Assembly: GCA_015501055.1 (NCBI GenBank)
Contig: JADNYV010000014.1
Location: 62,001 to 126,000 of the forward strand
Source: Mucidula mucida
Lineage: Eukaryota > Basidiomycota > Agaricomycetes > Agaricales > Physalacriaceae
Length of the DNA: 64,000 nucleotides
Direction: 5' to 3'
In this document: positions 23,640-33,623 of the stretch, in pieces
Position numbering within the stretch: position 1 is the stretch's first letter
Layout: every line of letters begins with the position of its first letter
Program-made: the position numbers and the translations under genes
Notes under the pieces: generated by a model
What the model was told of the DNA's origin: nothing
The model's database searches: none
What the model saw: the letters and a program-made list of their open reading frames with translations, nothing else

Positions 23640-24787
23640 AAGTCGCGAAACTCGTTCTTGACGATGACCAGAGAACTGCTTTGAGCTCAGTCGAATATAC
23701 GGAGCTGTTTTCGACGCATATGGAGGTCATGCCGATTATTATCAGCAAGACGCAAGGATTGTGCTGGGTAGATACGGCCTTGACAAGGTCGACGAACCTG
23801 GGACAAAGTGGGGCGTCCGCTGGGCCGCGTTGTCCTCGTTAAACACGGCGGTCGATGATCCAGCTCTGACTAGACGCGTCTTATATCAGTGGTAAGTCGT
23901 ACACTACAGTATGTTTCCTTTGCTCACACTGAAGAGAATATGTATAAGTCACTGCGATTATGACCACGTCGTCGCGAGAAGCAAGACCAGATCCAACCCT
24001 TTTCCATTCGCAGGCTGTCTAGCCCACGCTGAGGTCACGTTTCTCGTATCGACGCAGCAGATTCTACGCATCCGTGGTTGCTTGAAGCACAACGACGCGT
24101 GTCAGGCGGCTTGTATGACGCGTAGCCCACCAGTCCGCGTTCACCCTTCTGTGTACGAGTATGCACTCAAGCAAATGGTCGCTGGTGCCGGCCTGGCGGA
24201 TGTGCGGAAGAAAAACCATCGTTTGGTGGAGTGTTGAGGGTACGAGGGTAAGGTGGATGATCGAAAGTATCGTTGGGTTTTGGAGAAGGGCGATATGCGG
24301 GCATTGTACCCGAAATTTAACAGGCTGAAGGCGGTCAAGATTGTGGACAAGGAGAATGAGCCCGTCCTTCCCACTGCACCTCCGATAGGACGACTTGAAA
24401 CGTCGACTGACACTGTGACTTGTGGCAACTGCTCAGTGAACGACCCAGTAAACTTGAACTCTGTATGTGTTCTTGATCCACTCCCATCGTAACCTCATTT
24501 AAGATCGCTTCATACAGGAACAACCTGGCCAAGAGATACTGCCTAGTCTGTTTTCGATGACTGCATGGATGGAAGAGGTCACCTTACAATTGCGCAGTGT
24601 CCCGTACTTGCACGCTACCAACCTCCCTGCGGCTATGGAGATCTCACGGTCACTAGAAGAAGTGCTACGGGAATTAGATGCCTTGGCAGCCTTGCTTCAA
24701 CGTTCCCATCTAGCGTCTGCTAGCCGTAAAAGGAGTGGCGACGAGACGGTATCGGGACATTGGGATAAGAAGCCGAGAAGAGGTTAA
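23640..24787 (+). pseudogene. Relic of a larger gene of an Agaricomycete-expanded family
   Basis: Well-formed but disconnected coding blocks occur in order. The first is Y-G-L-D-K-V-D-E-P-G-T-K-W-G-V-R-W-A-A-L-S-S-L-N (~23765-23840), ending at V-L-Y-Q-W with a donor. After an intron comes F-P-F-A-G-C-L-A-H-A-E-V-T with I-L-R-I-R-G-C-L-K-H-N (~24000-24090). The block H-P-S-V-Y-E-Y-A-L-K-Q is followed by an in-frame TGA near 24235. Then Y-R-W-V-L-E-K-G-D-M-R-A-L-Y and a basic tail stop at 24787. The blocks resemble the front part of large uncharacterised proteins that are multi-copy in mushroom genomes. The upstream frame also slips near 23685. Function is unknown; transposon derivation is possible but not shown. 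Confidence 0.5.
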
Positions 24788-24886
24788 GGTGTTTCTTTGC
24801 ATCTTCAAGCATAATACTTTGCAGGCTCAAGTCGAAGGTGCGAACCCGTTTTATATTTACAAATCAGCGACTCGTGCTAGTACGGT

Positions 24887-25197
24887 CTAGTTGGGAATGC
24901 AGATCAAGTTGCCGCACGCGTTAAGCTGGCAAGCTACGGGAGTCGTCAGTTCAAGAACACCTATGAATAACCAGGCGAGCGTGACTTACTGCCTTGAGAC
25001 TCGGCGAAGGCGCACGAATGTCCAACGTCGTAGTGGTTGGAGCCGTTGCAGGCATCGACTGGTAGTACGACTTTGTGTCAGTAAGCTCGTTTGGACTCTG
25101 TGAAATCTGGCCTACCATCGTTGTCGGCGACGGCGTTTACACCGACCAAGAAGGCGGCGGCGATGGCGAGGATTTGGATGGGGAGTTTGAACATCAT
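24887..25197 (-). CDS. Small secreted cysteine-containing protein, copy 2
   Basis: Three exons on the minus strand. Exon 1 (ATG-ATG at 25197/25194) encodes a hydrophobic signal peptide (F-K-L-P-I-Q-I-L-A-I-A-A-A-F-L-V-G). Intron 1 separates D-N-D from D-A-C-N-G-S-N-H-Y-D-V-G-H-S-C-A-F-A-E-S. Intron 2 precedes T-C-Q-L-N-A-C-G-N-L-I-C-I-P-N and the TAG at 24887-24889. The mature part is about 40 residues with five cysteines in the order C-x(10)-C-x(8)-C-x(4)-C-x(4)-C. Intron positions and phases are the same as in copy 3 (25843-26162), and a TATA box lies ~85 bases upstream. The mature size suits an effector-like or antimicrobial-type peptide, but no family is recognised. Confidence 0.85.
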
Positions 25198-25278
25198 CTT
25201 TAGAGGAGGAGGACGACGAGTAGAGATGAGCTGAATTGTGAGTGCTTTACGATGAAGAAGGGAAAGTGTACTGAAGCC

Positions 25279-25285
25279 TTTTATA
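25279..25285 (-). promoter_or_regulatory. TATA box of secreted peptide copy 2
   Basis: TATAAAA on the minus strand, ~82 bases upstream of the ATG at 25197. The spacing mirrors the TATA box of the divergent copy 3. Confidence 0.7.
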
Positions 25286-25755
25286 CGAGCTTTGGGCGCG
25301 TTTTCCGATACGGAAACGGAAGAGCAGCCGCTGTTTCATTCGAAATGAATGTACACTTTGTTCGTGTCGACTTTTTTTTGTACGATGTGACAGAAAGCGC
25401 GGTTGCTGACACGCTTGTCTACAATACAGTTGGTAAGAATCTGACGTCCGTTCTGGCCGTTATATGGTACAGCCTAGGTACCCATCACCGTCGTGCATAC
25501 AGACGAGTCTGATGTTTCTGCTATAAATGGGCATTCCATCAAGCCTCTTTCGCTCTAACGCCTCAGTGATATCACAAAGGCGGTGGAAATTACCACATTT
25601 GGTTTCCCGAAAGGGTGAGTGCGGAGAGATACTGAACTACGTGACTATTTCTGTGCATCACGGGGGGGCTGGGATGAGCGTCGAAACGCTGAGACGAAAC
25701 GGAGGGCCTCTCGACTTTATTTTCATCTAGGTTCGTAGCTTAGGCGTGTGTGTAC

Positions 25756-25762
25756 TATAAAA
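25756..25762 (+). promoter_or_regulatory. TATA box of secreted peptide copy 3
   Basis: TATAAAA on the plus strand, ~80 bases upstream of the ATG at 25843. About 470 bases separate it from the opposing TATA box of copy 2, so the two genes share one bidirectional regulatory region. Confidence 0.7.
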
Positions 25763-25842
25763 TGAGCTGCGTGCTTTTCCGTTTTCTTCAACCCGCCAGC
25801 CTAAACACTCCCCATCTCAGTAAAATCTCGTGTACTACAAAG

Positions 25843-26162
25843 ATGATGTTCAAGTTCACCAACCTCATCTTCGCTGCCGTCGCCGCTGCATTCTTGCTCG
25901 CTTTCCAAGCTAGCGCTGCCCCTGCTGTCGCCGACAATGATGGTTAGTCCCAGTCCATGCTCATGTCGCAGTATGGCTAACCGCCCCCCTCAGTCGACGC
26001 CTGCAACGGCTCAAACCACTACGGCGTTGGACATTCGTGCGCCTTCGCGCAGTCTCAAGGAAGTAAGTTTTCCAACCCGTTACTCGTGTTCTGCCCGTCT
26101 CATGAGAGTTCACAGCTTGCCAGAACAACTCGTGTGGCGTCCTTATTTGCGTTCCCAACTGA
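25843..26162 (+). CDS. Small secreted cysteine-containing protein, copy 3
   Basis: Three exons. The signal peptide is F-K-F-T-N-L-I-F-A-A-V-A-A-A-F-L-L-A-F-Q-A-S-A with a likely cleavage after A-S-A. The acidic D-N-D lies before intron 1. The core exon is D-A-C-N-G-S-N-H-Y-G-V-G-H-S-C-A-F-A-Q-S. After intron 2, whose acceptor is the CACAG at about 26110-26114, the last exon reads T-C-Q-N-N-S-C-G-V-L-I-C-V-P-N and ends in TGA at 26160-26162. Its five-cysteine spacing equals copy 2. It converges on UbiA copy 2 (stop at 26339) with a 176-base gap, the same arrangement as the broken pair at 9.4-10.7 kb. Function is unknown; secretion is strongly suggested by the signal peptide. Confidence 0.87.
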
Positions 26163-27380
26163 AGCAGCGGGAAATGTGTATTCGCTTACAATACTGTTTT
26201 TCAATGTTGCCGTAGATCGTTAAATTCATCTTTCTCAATTGGCCGCAACGTAGACCCAATTTAACGAGTGAGTGTAACTTGACAATAACCGTAGGAGACA
26301 TTTTTGAGAACAACATGCATAGCCTACTTATTGTAGTCTTAATGAGCCTTCAGTGCCACGCACGCTGAAGCTATCTGAGCTACGTAGACCACCGTGTACA
26401 GCCTGTAGGAAATTTGATCACCACGGAGGGAACGATCAGCAAAGAGATGGACGACCACAGTCAGACCCATGGAGGCGATCACTGCCGACGTAACCCAGCC
26501 TACGGCATCGTCCCTCTGTTCAAGAATACACTCCCCGATCAACTTGTACTGCGCCACAAATATGCCCGCTGTAATATGCAAGCGCGCTGCCACGTATTTC
26601 AGTAGCTAGAGCGAAACGAAATATAACAACGTACCCGGCATGTCACCTAGAATCATAGGCGTCGTCCAACGACCAGCCTTGCGATCCCCAGGAACGTCAC
26701 GCAGGTCCTGGATCGGGATGGCCCACGACATGATAATCGTGATGGTCTTCATCCACTTCCAGCCCATCTGCGGGGCAGCCCCGCCGATAGTCCATGCCGC
26801 CATAAGCTGCGCTATCCCGCCAAAACCCATACACATGTCCTTCGTTGGCCCAAAGGTCGCAAACCCGAGGAAATTATGCGCGTAGGTGGTCGCGATCCAG
26901 AGAAGAGTGTACTTCTCCAGACCAAAGACATACGAGTAGGCGAGATAGAGCGCGGTGAGGACATAGTATCGGACAGTCGCTGCTTTGAGCGACGTGGCGC
27001 CAGATGTAATGGGCCGGTCAGGCTTGTTGATTTTGTCCTCTTCGACACCCGCGATTTGGTTGGCGACGACGAAGGAGTAGAGGTAGAGGATACCGTAGAT
27101 GAACGCGATGGAAATAGGACGAAGCATTTCTTTGATTGGGGTGTCCTTGTACAAGAGTGACGCCACGGTGAAGAGAGGAACCTAGATTCAGTCTGTCAGA
27201 TCGGTGAGTTACTGACTGAACACGAGAAAGACATACAGGAAGCGTGCCAATTCCGAGGTCGCGTCGGGCAAAGCCCCAGCACAATTGTATTTCCTTGAGG
27301 AGAAGAGAGGCGATCATGGTACTGGCACCGTTGAGATGCATGAAGGACCAGTTATGAGGTGCAGTAGAGCGCAGTAAGGA
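25960..27380 (-). repeat. Inverted segmental duplication, arm 2
   Basis: This is the counterpart of 9396-10670 in inverted orientation. It includes the last two exons of the secreted peptide gene, the convergent gap and the whole UbiA copy 2. The signal-peptide exon of the peptide gene lies outside the shared block, which explains why the other arm lacks it. Confidence 0.85.
26339..27317 (-). CDS. UbiA-family membrane prenyltransferase/terpene cyclase-like protein, copy 2
   Basis: Three exons. Exon 1 from the ATG at 27317 encodes L-C-W-G-F-A-R-R-D-L-G-I-G-T-L-P. After an intron, V-P-L-F-T-V-A-S-L-L-Y-K precedes the first helices. The first polar motif is N-Q-I-A-G-V-E-E-D-K-I-N-K-P-D-R-P (~27030). 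A-H-N-F-L-G-F-A-T-F-G-P-T-K-D follows, and the second metal motif is D-L-R-D-V-P-G-D-R-K-A-G-R-W-T-T-P (~26670). The last exon supplies two to three helices and ends V-A-L-K-A-H at 26339. In total about 290 residues and 7-9 helices, normal for UbiA proteins. These enzymes bind a prenyl diphosphate through two Asp-rich motifs in the membrane. In fungi, relatives are either aromatic prenyltransferases or terpene cyclases (fma-TC of fumagillin biosynthesis is a characterised precedent). Which applies here is unknown. In-frame codons continue upstream of 27317, so a longer N-terminus is possible. Confidence 0.85.
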
Positions 27381-28437
27381 GGTATCCAAGAGCTCTACGT
27401 TCCAATATACTCAGCGCGCTATCCTTTTAATGTCGAGCATCATTGCTATAGTCGAGTTAGACCAAAGCATGGAGTCTGACAATCACCGGGGGGAAGCAGC
27501 ACCGTCTAGCGGCGGTTCATCCATCATCCATGAAATGCGCGGGATCTTCTCATCGGGGTTGATTCAGCATGTAGTCAGCCTTGCGTCCAGAACGAACGAA
27601 GATATTTTCAGCATGCTCCAATAAGGCTTCCTAAAGCGAAGTAGAACTACAGAGATATGGCAAGTCGACAACACCAGGTAACTGCAAATAGCACAGTCAT
27701 TTTCGGACAGTCTAGCCAGGAGCATGGAACGTCAGAGATATAAGATAGCCTGAGAAATTCCGGATGACACGCTGTAACTGTAGAATCTGAACTTGAAAGG
27801 TGAGCGGTGAGCAATGAGCGCTCTCAGTTCGTCGTGGGCCTGCGCAGAGGGTGTTTCGGCCATTTCGGCGGAAATCGGGTGGGTTCACACTCTTCTCGTG
27901 TGAAGACGCAAGAGTTTGGAATACGGGTGTAGCGCTAGAATCTCTTCCTCGTTCTCATCTTGGCTAAACGGACCCGTCCTGATTTCGAACGGAAACTTGG
28001 GCCTAACTCGCGAGATGCGGATGCGGAGGGAAACACGCCCAGTTGTAGAAACCCATGTGCAGGCTCCGAACTTCACTGCCCGTGTTCTCGTGAGATCAGT
28101 CGTAACCGCCGGGACTATCGGAATGACTTATGGGTATATTCAAGTCGTCTTCCCCTCTGCATAATGAACATGCCTTCTTTGACTGGCTTGCAAGACACCG
28201 TCATATCCTTACGCCTCAACGACTGTACTGGATGTGGCGCAGGCCTAACTCTGGTGATGTTTCTGTGCTTTTCAGATCTATCACAGAGAAGCTATCAAGT
28301 TGGAAAGGAGCAGAAACATAAACTGAATATTCCACGTACTGAAGTCGCGTCTGATGAATTGATCACACGATGCCATGATAATACACGCCTATGTAAAAGA
28401 TGAAGCAACATATGTACAATCGAATGGTCGAAGAGCG
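27318..28437. other. Intergenic, no supported gene
   Basis: This lies between UbiA copy 2 and the J-protein. Several unrelated open frames of 60-150 codons on the plus strand (for example 27960-28403) show no domain or coherent exon structure. Confidence 0.4.
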
Positions 28438-29671
28438 TCAGTAGCACAAGCTAACACTGCGTGCTCTCCTGTACGAGCTACCCGATCTCGGATACGGAGG
28501 TGGAGAAGGTCGGGGAGAGGGCAGGGTACCTCCTGGCGTGCGTAGCTGGGGGATCTCTAAAGTATGTAGCTCTTGATGCGAAGAATGATTTTGGTTGAGG
28601 TTAACATGATTTGGAATGGCAGCGTTCTGTGTAGCCGCCGCCCAGGCCATCCGTAAAGGGCCCACGGCTTTCCTGACGTTGGTTTCTATGATCATGTTCT
28701 CCATCTCCTGCGCTAATCCGTCTATCACAACCTCATCCACCTCGGTGATGGGCAAAGACGTTTATGCTCCGGGGAAGATGAAGACGGCTGTATAGAATGG
28801 AGTTCGGTTTGTAGGAGTATCGTCGCTTCACGGTTGGCAATTTGGGATAAAGTGGTAACCTTGTCCGGTGGCGGGGGAGGAGGGAGAAAGAGAGTAGGCG
28901 CGACACGGCTTAGAGCCATGGAGAGGAAAATGAATAGCTGATGCAGAAAGAGGACATGCTGGTACGCCACGCGCCGGGGGAACAAGGAGTTGAGAAAGGC
29001 GGTGCTCGTATCAGGCAACGAAGCCCACACGAACGCGTCAAAGGAACAGGGAGTGGGAGCTAGTAGGACGGCGACTTCCATTACTAGAAAGCCCACGAAC
29101 AGCAGATATCGGCAGAACGCCACGGGTGAGGGTCTGCCAATGGATGTCAGGACGAAGAGTGTCAGCAATGTGACGATATGATATCCCACTGAACGCAATA
29201 GTCCATGATGGAGGTATTCCCGCGGGGTGGATAGACGAGACCATTGAAGGACGTCAGGTCCAAAGCGGTCGTATGCCAAGCGGACAACCGGATCCTTGAG
29301 GGCTTCAAAGGCATTGCGTGCATAGATGAACGCCTGCTCGCCATTAGCGCCCACTTTATCTGGATGGTATCGCTTGGCGAACGCTCTAAACGGCAGACGT
29401 AGTCCGCTTTCATCTACCGCCCGCTCTACACCCAAGAGCTCATAAAGTTTGGTTCGACTCCGCGTGCGCCTTGGACGAGGTTGTAAGCGAGATATGCCAG
29501 AACAACAAAGGCGAATGTAACGCGGTAGTGCTGAACATAGGTAGGTGTACGTGGTTGAGGCGGATTTGGTATGAGCATGGGTTGCGAATGCAGGAATGTG
29601 AGGAGATGGCGGGTAATCAGGTCAGGCAGGTAGGCCCAGCCGACCAAGGAGAAGAGGGTATTGATGGCCAT
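28438..29671 (-). CDS. Membrane-anchored J-domain (DnaJ-like) protein, two apparent frame breaks
   Basis: The product begins with a hydrophobic N-terminus (M-A-I-N-T-L-F-S-L-V-G-W-A-Y-L) and a second helix (F-A-F-V-V-L-A-Y-L-A-Y-N-L-V). A J-domain follows: N-F-Y-E-L-L-G-V then F-A-K-R-Y-H-P-D-K-V, with the HPD tripeptide that stimulates Hsp70 ATPase near 29360. Several further transmembrane segments and a proline-rich tail ending S-L-C-Y at 28438 complete it. The layout fits ER or mitochondrial membrane J-proteins that recruit Hsp70 at a membrane. Two junctions are out of frame, at AACTTTATGAG (~29445) and CGTCTTTGCCC (~28755-28765). Both are repaired by one extra T in a T-run, so consensus error is the simplest explanation. 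The ATG at 29671 is the first in frame. Confidence 0.75.
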
Positions 29672-30016
29672 CGTCTTCGTCGTTAACTATGACGGGGAAG
29701 TCATCGACCGCGACGGTGGCCAGGTGATGGCTGTAAGAGGTCAGGACTACTACTTACTCCTGTTGATCGTGTCAACAAAGTATTTTCCTCTTGACAAGCT
29801 ATTCGAAACGAAGATGCATACTCTATCGCAAGTGCTGTGCCTCGTAGCCTTATCTTATTCTCTCCCCGTCCCACTCGGCGAACTGTCCATGCCAACTGTC
29901 AAAAAATCAGCCACATAACGCTTGCTCGTTGGCGACCTCATCACAACCGTCATGTCCCAGCAGCAGTCCATGTTCCGTGACGTGCCTCTCCCAGCCCAGT
30001 CCACACCCTCTTGACA

Positions 30017-30762
30017 ATGAACAATGCAAGTACCTCGCACGATGCATTCACTATATCATCACACTCATCGTCGACGTCGTCGTATACACCCAACTCCCTC
30101 CCATCCTTCTTAAATTCGCCACTGGCCATCTCTGGATGCGGCTCCGGTATGGCTTCCGTCCCGTGGAAATTGTCTTTCGCAAACCTACTGGTGCACAGCA
30201 CTTGAAGATAAAGGATCTACCTCCACAAGAGTACCACACAGCATATATGAATTCCATACTGCATGCTATCGACGCGAGGCTTCTCAATCACAACGTTGGT
30301 TACAACACTCGCGACGGTTTCTGGGTACTGGAATACACAGCAGCCATTGATGCGTTTAAGCTTGCACAGACGGGCAAGATACCAATCGAGACGTGGGAAT
30401 TGAGCGTGTGGCAGAAGATTGAAGGGAAATGGTGTGTGTGGCCTGTCCACGAACAAAATAATCCCGATCTCCAAGGTCGTGCGATGGAGTGGTCAGTTCC
30501 TTTTGTTGAACTCTCTATATGTTGGGATTAGCAAAAGCTCCACTCGCTTGGGAAACAGGACATTCTGGATGAATGGGTGGCAACGCTACAAACCCAAGAC
30601 CAGTCGCAAGTCATGGCGTTGAAGGATATCCAGAGTCTTGAGGCGCTCCTGTCCAACGTGGGATTGAACTTTACGACCTTAAGCTCTGCAAGCGGCGGCA
30701 ATGCCCCCCTAGCAGTCTTCAGTTTAGGTACTAGTAGTCTCGCGCTCTCCTTCGAATACTAA
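30017..30762 (+). CDS. Conserved hypothetical protein (Agaricomycete-type)
   Basis: A Ser-rich N-terminus (M-N-N-A-S-T-S-H-D) leads into a well-formed domain: Y-G-F-R-P-V-E-I-V-F-R-K-P-T-G-A-Q-H-L, then N-T-R-D-G-F-W-V-L-E-Y-T-A-A-I-D-A-F and W-Q-K-I-E-G-K-W-C-V-W-P-V-H-E-Q-N. After a short intron comes L-G-K-Q-D-I-L-D-E-W, ending F-E-Y-stop at 30760-30762. I have a family impression from other mushroom genomes but no function. The Ser-rich start and the domain are in different frames (slip near 30110-30140), so the first exon is provisional. No signal peptide or helix bundle is seen. Confidence 0.55.
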
Positions 30763-31421
30763 ATGTTACCCCCAAATCTCGGAGTATGCTAGCATGCAGG
30801 CGTTTCCGGGAATCTTCGAGTTAGTAGCAAATCAGAACGCTACGTGAGTTGATCTGGAGCGAGAAGTCGACCAAAGCGGGCGTACGGCGTCGTGAAACGC
30901 GGTCTCAAGATCATACCGAAGGCCAAAATGGTTACGCCGACGAGTTATCGATGAGATGTTGCAATGCTCATTCTGGTCCGCGGGTCTGCATCCGACACTA
31001 GTAACTGAACTATTATTACTTCAAGTTCCTACCATGACCGACGTTGGTGAGTGTCATATCGAAGCTTCGATTCAAATCTGTATCTGGAGCAGTCAAGGCT
31101 CTTCCTATGTGAACGCCGGGCACATGTTCTGCATTCTCCTGATGTACCTTCAATTCAACACAGGAATGCAATCGTTAATATTCCCCATTGGTTGGATTGA
31201 AGTCGCTATCTCACCTATTGAAGTACCGATAAAGCCAGGTATACGTCCCTGTATCAGTTAAAGGAGCGATAAAATGATAATCAGAAACACCCAGCGATAG
31301 CGTATAAAAGGGCCACACCTCAAGTCCGGATACCGCATCGGCACATTTTGACATCGTCTTTAGGTGCGGCAGTACTCTCTCATCGATTTCTTGCCACTAA
31401 TGTCAATTTAGCACAATCACG
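30763..31421. other. Intergenic region upstream of UbiA copy 3
   Basis: About 660 bases with no supported gene. The last 120 bases contain a TATA box and a CT-rich stretch leading to the start codon at 31422. Confidence 0.5.
31303..31309 (+). promoter_or_regulatory. TATA box of UbiA copy 3
   Basis: TATAAAA followed by GGG, about 115 bases upstream of the ATG at 31422. Confidence 0.6.
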
Positions 31422-32398
31422 ATGGTTATCTCTGTTCTCCACAAGGAGCTGCAACTATGCTGGGGCTTCGTCAGACGTGATCTCGGAACAGGTCTTCTTC
31501 CCGTACGCGCTTTCCGTACCAAGTTAACGCCGCCCGCCTAAGAGACTCTAGGTTCCCGCTTTCACGCTGGCATCTCTCCTATACAAGAATACCCCGATGG
31601 AGGAAATGGCTCGTCCCGTAGTCGCTGCGTTCCTCTATGGGTTCCTCTACCTCTACTCCTTTGTCGTCGCGAACCAGATCACGGGCGTTGACGAGGACAA
31701 GATCAACAAACCCGACCGTCCGATCGCGTCTGGCGCCACGTCCCTCAAAGCAGCGACGATGCGCTACTACGTCCTCTCCGCGCTCTACCTCAGCTACTCT
31801 CATGTGCTCGGGGTGGAAAAGTGGAGTCTCATTTGGATGGCGACCACATACGCGTACAACTTTTGCGCGTTCTCCGACTTTGGGCCGACGAAGGATATGT
31901 GTATGGGTTTGGGCGCGATTGCGCAGCTCATGGCGGCGTGGGCCATCGGCGGGTCTGCACCGCAGATGGGCTGGCAGTGGACGAAGATTATTGCGATCTA
32001 TATGTCGTGGCCTATACCGCTTCAGGACCTGCGCGATGTTCCTGGTGATCTCAAGGCGGGTCGGCGGACGACGCCCATTATTTTGGGCGACACAATGTGT
32101 ACGTTGTACCTCTTCAAGGTTTTCTTCTCTTTGTTGACAGTAAAAGACAGCGCGTCTTCACATCACTGCGGGCATCTGTGTATCGCAGTATCTATTGATC
32201 AAGAATTGTATTCTTGAGTATAGGGACGATGCTACGGGACGGCTTCTTGCGGCGGTCATTGCCTTCATGAGTCTGGCTGTAATAGCCCGTCTGTTTGCAT
32301 TCCGCACGATTCTTGGTGACAGGATCTCTTACTGGGTTTACACCGTTCTTTATGTATTTCAGCCTGTGGCAGCTTGTGTGGCGTTGAAGGCCCATTGA
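31422..32398 (+). CDS. UbiA-family membrane prenyltransferase/terpene cyclase-like protein, copy 3
   Basis: Three exons. Exon 1 encodes M-V-I-S-V-L-H-K-E-L-Q-L-C-W-G-F-V-R-R-D-L-G-T-G. Intron 1 (GTACGC...CTCTAG) is followed by V-P-A-F-T-L-A-S-L-L-Y-K-N-T-P. Motif 1 is N-Q-I-T-G-V-D-E-D-K-I-N-K-P-D-R-P. Motif 2 is D-L-R-D-V-P-G-D-L-K-A-G-R-R-T-T-P. Intron 2 (GTACGT...AAGACAG, acceptor at 32151) joins G-D-T-M to S-R-L-H-I-T-A-G in frame. The stop is at 32396-32398 after V-A-L-K-A-H. It is full-length with all conserved residues, so it is likely functional. Motif 1 keeps the second Asp and the N-K-P-x-R-P but has Gly where many UbiA enzymes have the first Asp, a variant shared by all four copies. 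It lies 1.2 kb upstream of the FunK1 kinase and 4.5 kb from copy 4 in the same orientation. Confidence 0.87.
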
Positions 32399-33623
32399 TG
32401 ATAGAATGCTAGAGGAATTTGTTTGCTGGAATGCTGTGTGAAGTTGTGGAGCCGAAGTCTAACTTGATGTTCGGGGACGAAGAACTCGGTTCGTTAGGGC
32501 AGAAATACGTTGGATACAACCATAAATGATGTGTTTCTCAAAAATCTTGAGTTCGGTACTACACAAAGAAGGACACCACAAGGGTTTTTTCGGCAAGCTA
32601 CAGAATCAGAATATGGGACCAGTAGGTTCGCTGAGGGTAATCCGAATACTTGGGATTGGAAGGAGAACGCGAAACTTCACGCACAATATTACAAAGGGGG
32701 TAGTAATTCGAGATCCAGGAACGACGTGAGATAAGTTGGGAGAGGGCGTCCTGTTGGAATATCAAGTGCATCGCTGCACTCAATACCGGTACTCCCGATC
32801 CCGGCGCACTCCACCGGTGCCATCACCACCGACTCGCCACCGTTCCCGCCGTAGATTAGGCAAGCCTCCGATTGTTATTTATAGGACACACCTGTAGAGT
32901 ATAAAAGACCTGTAGGTAGTCAGTACAATCCAGTTTCGAATTTGCGGGTATTCCGCACCTGTTCAGTCCCGCCAAGTTCCCAACTCACCCGTTCATTGAC
33001 GCGTCGCTCTCGTTTTCTCACACGTCCCGGGGACGTACTAGCACAAGGAGAAGAATGTCGCGGTCAAGGCGAAACCGCATTTGGACTCCAGGACCGTGAA
33101 AATGCTGTTGTGGCCATAATGGGCGTGAGCAGTATCCTGCAGCGCAAGATACCCAACTTGTTAGGTCAATCGGACGCCAGACCCGGTCAGGACTCCTGGG
33201 TGTCGAAGACAAGTACTGGGCGAGCGATAAATCGAAGAGCTATAGGCGCAGGCTGCGTAGAAGAATGGTTGGGCAAGGAGATGTGAGGCATGCACGAGCA
33301 ATTTCTTTGGACATGATGCATGATGGTTGAGAGGAAGGAAGGCGGTTGCGTCGAAACGACCGCAGCCAACTTGGAAATGGAGTGTTCGATCGGCCCGATG
33401 TCCAGCGGTGGACGCGGATAGGGGTAGAAACGGCCACGTGATAGATTCCCAAGTTGGCTATTGACCACCATTGTCCACCCTTGTCCTCCCTCAGCGTCGC
33501 CTCATTGTTGCTTTGTTCTCAGTCTGCGCACTACCCCGTGGCCTCGCCTAATAAAACAGCATGTGTACAGTGCACGCCGCTATTATACTCTTTGACTTCG
33601 TCCCTCATTCGTGGCCACTGATC
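32399..33623. other. Intergenic with an orphan TATA box
   Basis: No gene is supported. A clean TATAAAA at 32900-32906 is not followed by a recognisable gene within the usual distance; a frame from 32942 lacks an ATG at its start and any domain. It could mark a non-coding or decayed gene. Confidence 0.4.

Noticed and set aside
32942..33286. Plus-strand frame of 114 codons after a TATA box
   Set aside because: It opens at a non-ATG codon, and its sequence does not resemble a folded domain.
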